From an uncultured Eggerthellaceae bacterium (GTDB lineage Bacteria > Actinomycetota > Coriobacteriia > Coriobacteriales > Eggerthellaceae): a stretch of 6,414 bases of DNA. A program made the position numbers and the translations under genes. Where the stretch lies: assembly GCA_948829205.1 (NCBI GenBank), contig CAQLOA010000085.1:1-6414 (forward strand), read 5' to 3'. Shown here one piece after another: positions 5,146 to 6,414 of this stretch (position 1 is its first letter; the number at the start of each line of letters is the position of its first letter). The notes beneath the pieces are model-generated. The model saw nothing but the letters and a program-made list of their open reading frames with translations, ran no database searches and was not told the origin of the DNA.

Positions 5146-6108
5146 CTATTCGGCCGCGGCGGCCTCGACGGGCGCCGGGTCGTCCTCGGCAACATCGGCG
5201 AAGACGGGCTTCGCCAGGAACCGCACGTAGTGCACGAACACGAAGGCGACCATGAACGCAGCAAACGCCGTCTCCGCCAACGACGCCGCCTCCAGAAGGA
5301 CAGGCACCTGCATCCCGGCGCCTGCAAGCGTCTCGCCGAACCGCACCAGCGCGGTGGCCGTTATGACGAACGGGAACGTCATGGCGGCGAAGCTTGGGAA
5401 GAAGCCGCCTTGCACGAACTTCGGAAGCTGCGTCAGCACCAGCACGAACATGATCTGCCCGACCACCAAAAGGCCCATGGCGAAGCCAAGATTGGGCTCG
5501 CCGGCCGCCGCGAGGTACCCAACCACCGAAAGCGACGCCGGGGCCGAGAAGATGCACAGCAGCGGCCGCGCAGGATGCGGCGTGGGGTGCCTCAAGCAGC
5601 GCACGGTTATCAGCACCATGAGCACGGGGTACGACGCGAACCCCACCCAGAACAGGACCTCCCCCAGCGCCTGCAGCCCGAAGGCAGGAGACGTTACCGC
5701 GCCCGCGACGATCCCCACGTAGCATATGAAGTAGGTCGGGAACACGTTCTCCAGCTTGAGGCCGCGCACGTGCGCGAAAGTGAACCACGCCATCAAGAAC
5801 AGGTGCCCAGCCACGGCGAGCCCCCACAAAACCATCGAAGGAACGAAGGCGTAGGGGGCGAAGAACGCCGCTATCTGCATGAGGGCCATGAAAAGCGTCG
5901 CGGACACGCTGGCGAGTATCGGATGCTGAAGGTCGTCGCGGACCATGGCGGGAAACAGGCAAGCCTTCGCCACCACCAGGGCGGCCATGGCGATGGACAA
6001 TGCGACCAGCACGCATTGGAGCATTCCGGACCATGTGCCCAGAAGCCCTCCCAAGGCAACCAGCCCCAACGACACCCCCGCGGTGGGGATCGGCACGTTT
6101 CTTATCAC
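5146..6108 (-). CDS. TDT/SLAC1-family transporter (TehA/Mae1-like)
   Basis: A 320-residue inner-membrane protein with about ten hydrophobic helices, the size and topology of the TDT family (Pfam SLAC1), which includes TehA anion channels and the Mae1 malate carrier. Typical features are the N-terminal NVPIPTAGVSLGLVALG (4-20), LENVFPTYFICYVG (119-132) and GGFFPSFAAMTFPF (234-247), a Phe-rich segment where the TehA pore-gating phenylalanine is expected, though I have not aligned it. The tail (301-320) is acidic and Ala-rich. The substrate is not readable: C4-dicarboxylate, chloride/nitrate, sulfite and tellurite-linked roles all occur. The start is uncertain. GTG at 6108 lies 12 bases after AGGAGG (6126-6121), while an in-frame CTG at 6114 lies at the more usual six bases and would add two residues. 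It is convergent with the antiporter gene. There is no neighbouring tehB-like gene in view. Confidence 0.88.
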   Translation of the reverse strand: MIRNVPIPTAGVSLGLVALGGLLGTWSGMLQCVLVALSIAMAALVVAKACLFPAMVRDDLQHPILASVSATLFMALMQIAAFFAPYAFVPSMVLWGLAVAGHLFLMAWFTFAHVRGLKLENVFPTYFICYVGIVAGAVTSPAFGLQALGEVLFWVGFASYPVLMVLITVRCLRHPTPHPARPLLCIFSAPASLSVVGYLAAAGEPNLGFAMGLLVVGQIMFVLVLTQLPKFVQGGFFPSFAAMTFPFVITATALVRFGETLAGAGMQVPVLLEAASLAETAFAAFMVAFVFVHYVRFLAKPVFADVAEDDPAPVEAAAAE

Positions 6109-6126
6109 GTCCAGTTTCGGCCTCCT

Positions 6127-6330
6127 TCTTTCGGGTTGTGCATAGAGCGCGCCAGGGACATCGGGACGCCCGACGGCACGCAATCGGACCCGACGATTAT
6201 GCCGCAAAGGCCCCACACGCCACCCCTGGGGAGTCAATCGAACGAAGCATCAGCAGAACCCCACAATTGCCACACACGACCTCGACTTGCCCGAAACACG
6301 CCTGTAACCATAAGGTGGGACGGGATGAGG
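6127..6330. other. Gene-free upstream region of the TDT gene
   Basis: I see no convincing gene here on either strand; the frames that remain open lack ribosome binding sites and family features. It should hold the TDT promoter on the minus strand. The only hints are CATAAT at 6201-6196, without a matching -35, and a TTGACT at about 6236-6231 that is too far from it to pair. Composition is GC-rich and unremarkable. Confidence 0.4.
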
Positions 6331-6414
6331 GGAGCGGAATGCTCCGCAGCGAATCCGCTTGCGAGGCTGCGGCGTAGGTTTTGGCGGAGATGGGGTTCGA
6401 GGACTGTCTGAGGC
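6331..6414 (+). other. Possible start of a structured RNA or dispersed repeat, cut by the window edge
   Basis: Several stems share bases and exclude one another. GGAGC/GCTCC is at 6331-6335 with 6341-6345. GCGGA/TCCGC is at 6334-6338 with 6343-6347. AGCGGA/TCCGCT is at 6333-6338 with 6354-6359. CCGCAGC/GCTGCGG is at 6344-6350 with 6366-6372, enclosing a small CGC/GCG stem. After this come a T-rich bit (GGTTTTGG) and GGGGTTCGAGGACTGTCTGA at the edge. It is not a tRNA despite the GGTTCGA. It could be a non-coding RNA or intergenic repeat continuing beyond the window; the strand is a guess. Confidence 0.25.

Noticed and set aside
3215..6034. A minus-strand frame of 939 codons antisense to the antiporter and running into the TDT gene
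   Set aside because: It is antisense to a gene with clear CPA1 motifs, is rich in Arg/His/Gly/Gln without hydrophobic or domain pattern, lacks a ribosome binding site and crosses another gene in a different frame. Long antisense frames are common in high-GC DNA.
5230..6411. A plus-strand frame of 393 codons opposite the TDT gene
   Set aside because: Highly charged shadow composition with no family features; the minus strand encodes a clear ten-helix TDT protein.
6390..6414. A tRNA T-arm suggested by GGTTCGA
   Set aside because: The flanking bases do not form the 5-pair T stem and no acceptor or anticodon arms can be drawn upstream.

Overview
The window is GC-rich, uses GTG starts and strong AGGAGG-type ribosome binding sites. 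The set of genes (ATP-type PEP carboxykinase, a small radical SAM protein, a HisM-type permease, a GPKGG-type CPA1 antiporter and a TDT anion channel) suggests a high-GC anaerobic gut actinobacterium, most likely of the Coriobacteriia (Eggerthella/Gordonibacter/Adlercreutzia-like). This placement is an inference from composition and protein style, not from a search.

Layout. Bases 1-951 (minus) hold the first 317 codons of pckA, whose 3' part lies outside the window. Upstream of it on the same strand, 63 bases away, is a 295-residue radical SAM protein (1015-1902); no terminator is visible between them, so they may be co-transcribed. A 266-base divergent spacer (1903-2168) separates this pair from a plus-strand amino-acid-type ABC permease (2169-2954). 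The permease has no adjacent substrate-binding protein or ATPase gene.

Bases 2955-3283 form the most structured non-coding stretch. First comes a degenerate array of about 26-27 base units, two of them nearly identical over 19 bases. Then an AT-rich island carries a perfect TTGACA/TATAAT promoter with 18-base spacing. It is followed by a short RNA that can fold into a 5' imperfect hairpin and a 3' hairpin with a perfect 14-pair stem. This RNA lies directly ahead of a CPA1 Na+(K+)/H+ antiporter gene (3284-5071), so it is either a regulatory leader for that gene or a separate small RNA.

The antiporter gene converges on a minus-strand TDT/SLAC1-family channel gene (5146 to 6108 or 6114), with an imperfect inverted repeat between the two. 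The right end (6109-6414) has no convincing gene. Its last ~85 bases have several mutually exclusive stems and look like the cut-off start of a structured or repeated element.

The genes do not form one pathway. What they share is housekeeping metabolism (PEP/oxaloacetate interconversion) and membrane transport of amino acids, cations and probably dicarboxylate or other anions. No mobile element, CRISPR array, tRNA or rRNA was seen. The best candidate for something undescribed is the promoter plus two-hairpin RNA ahead of the antiporter.
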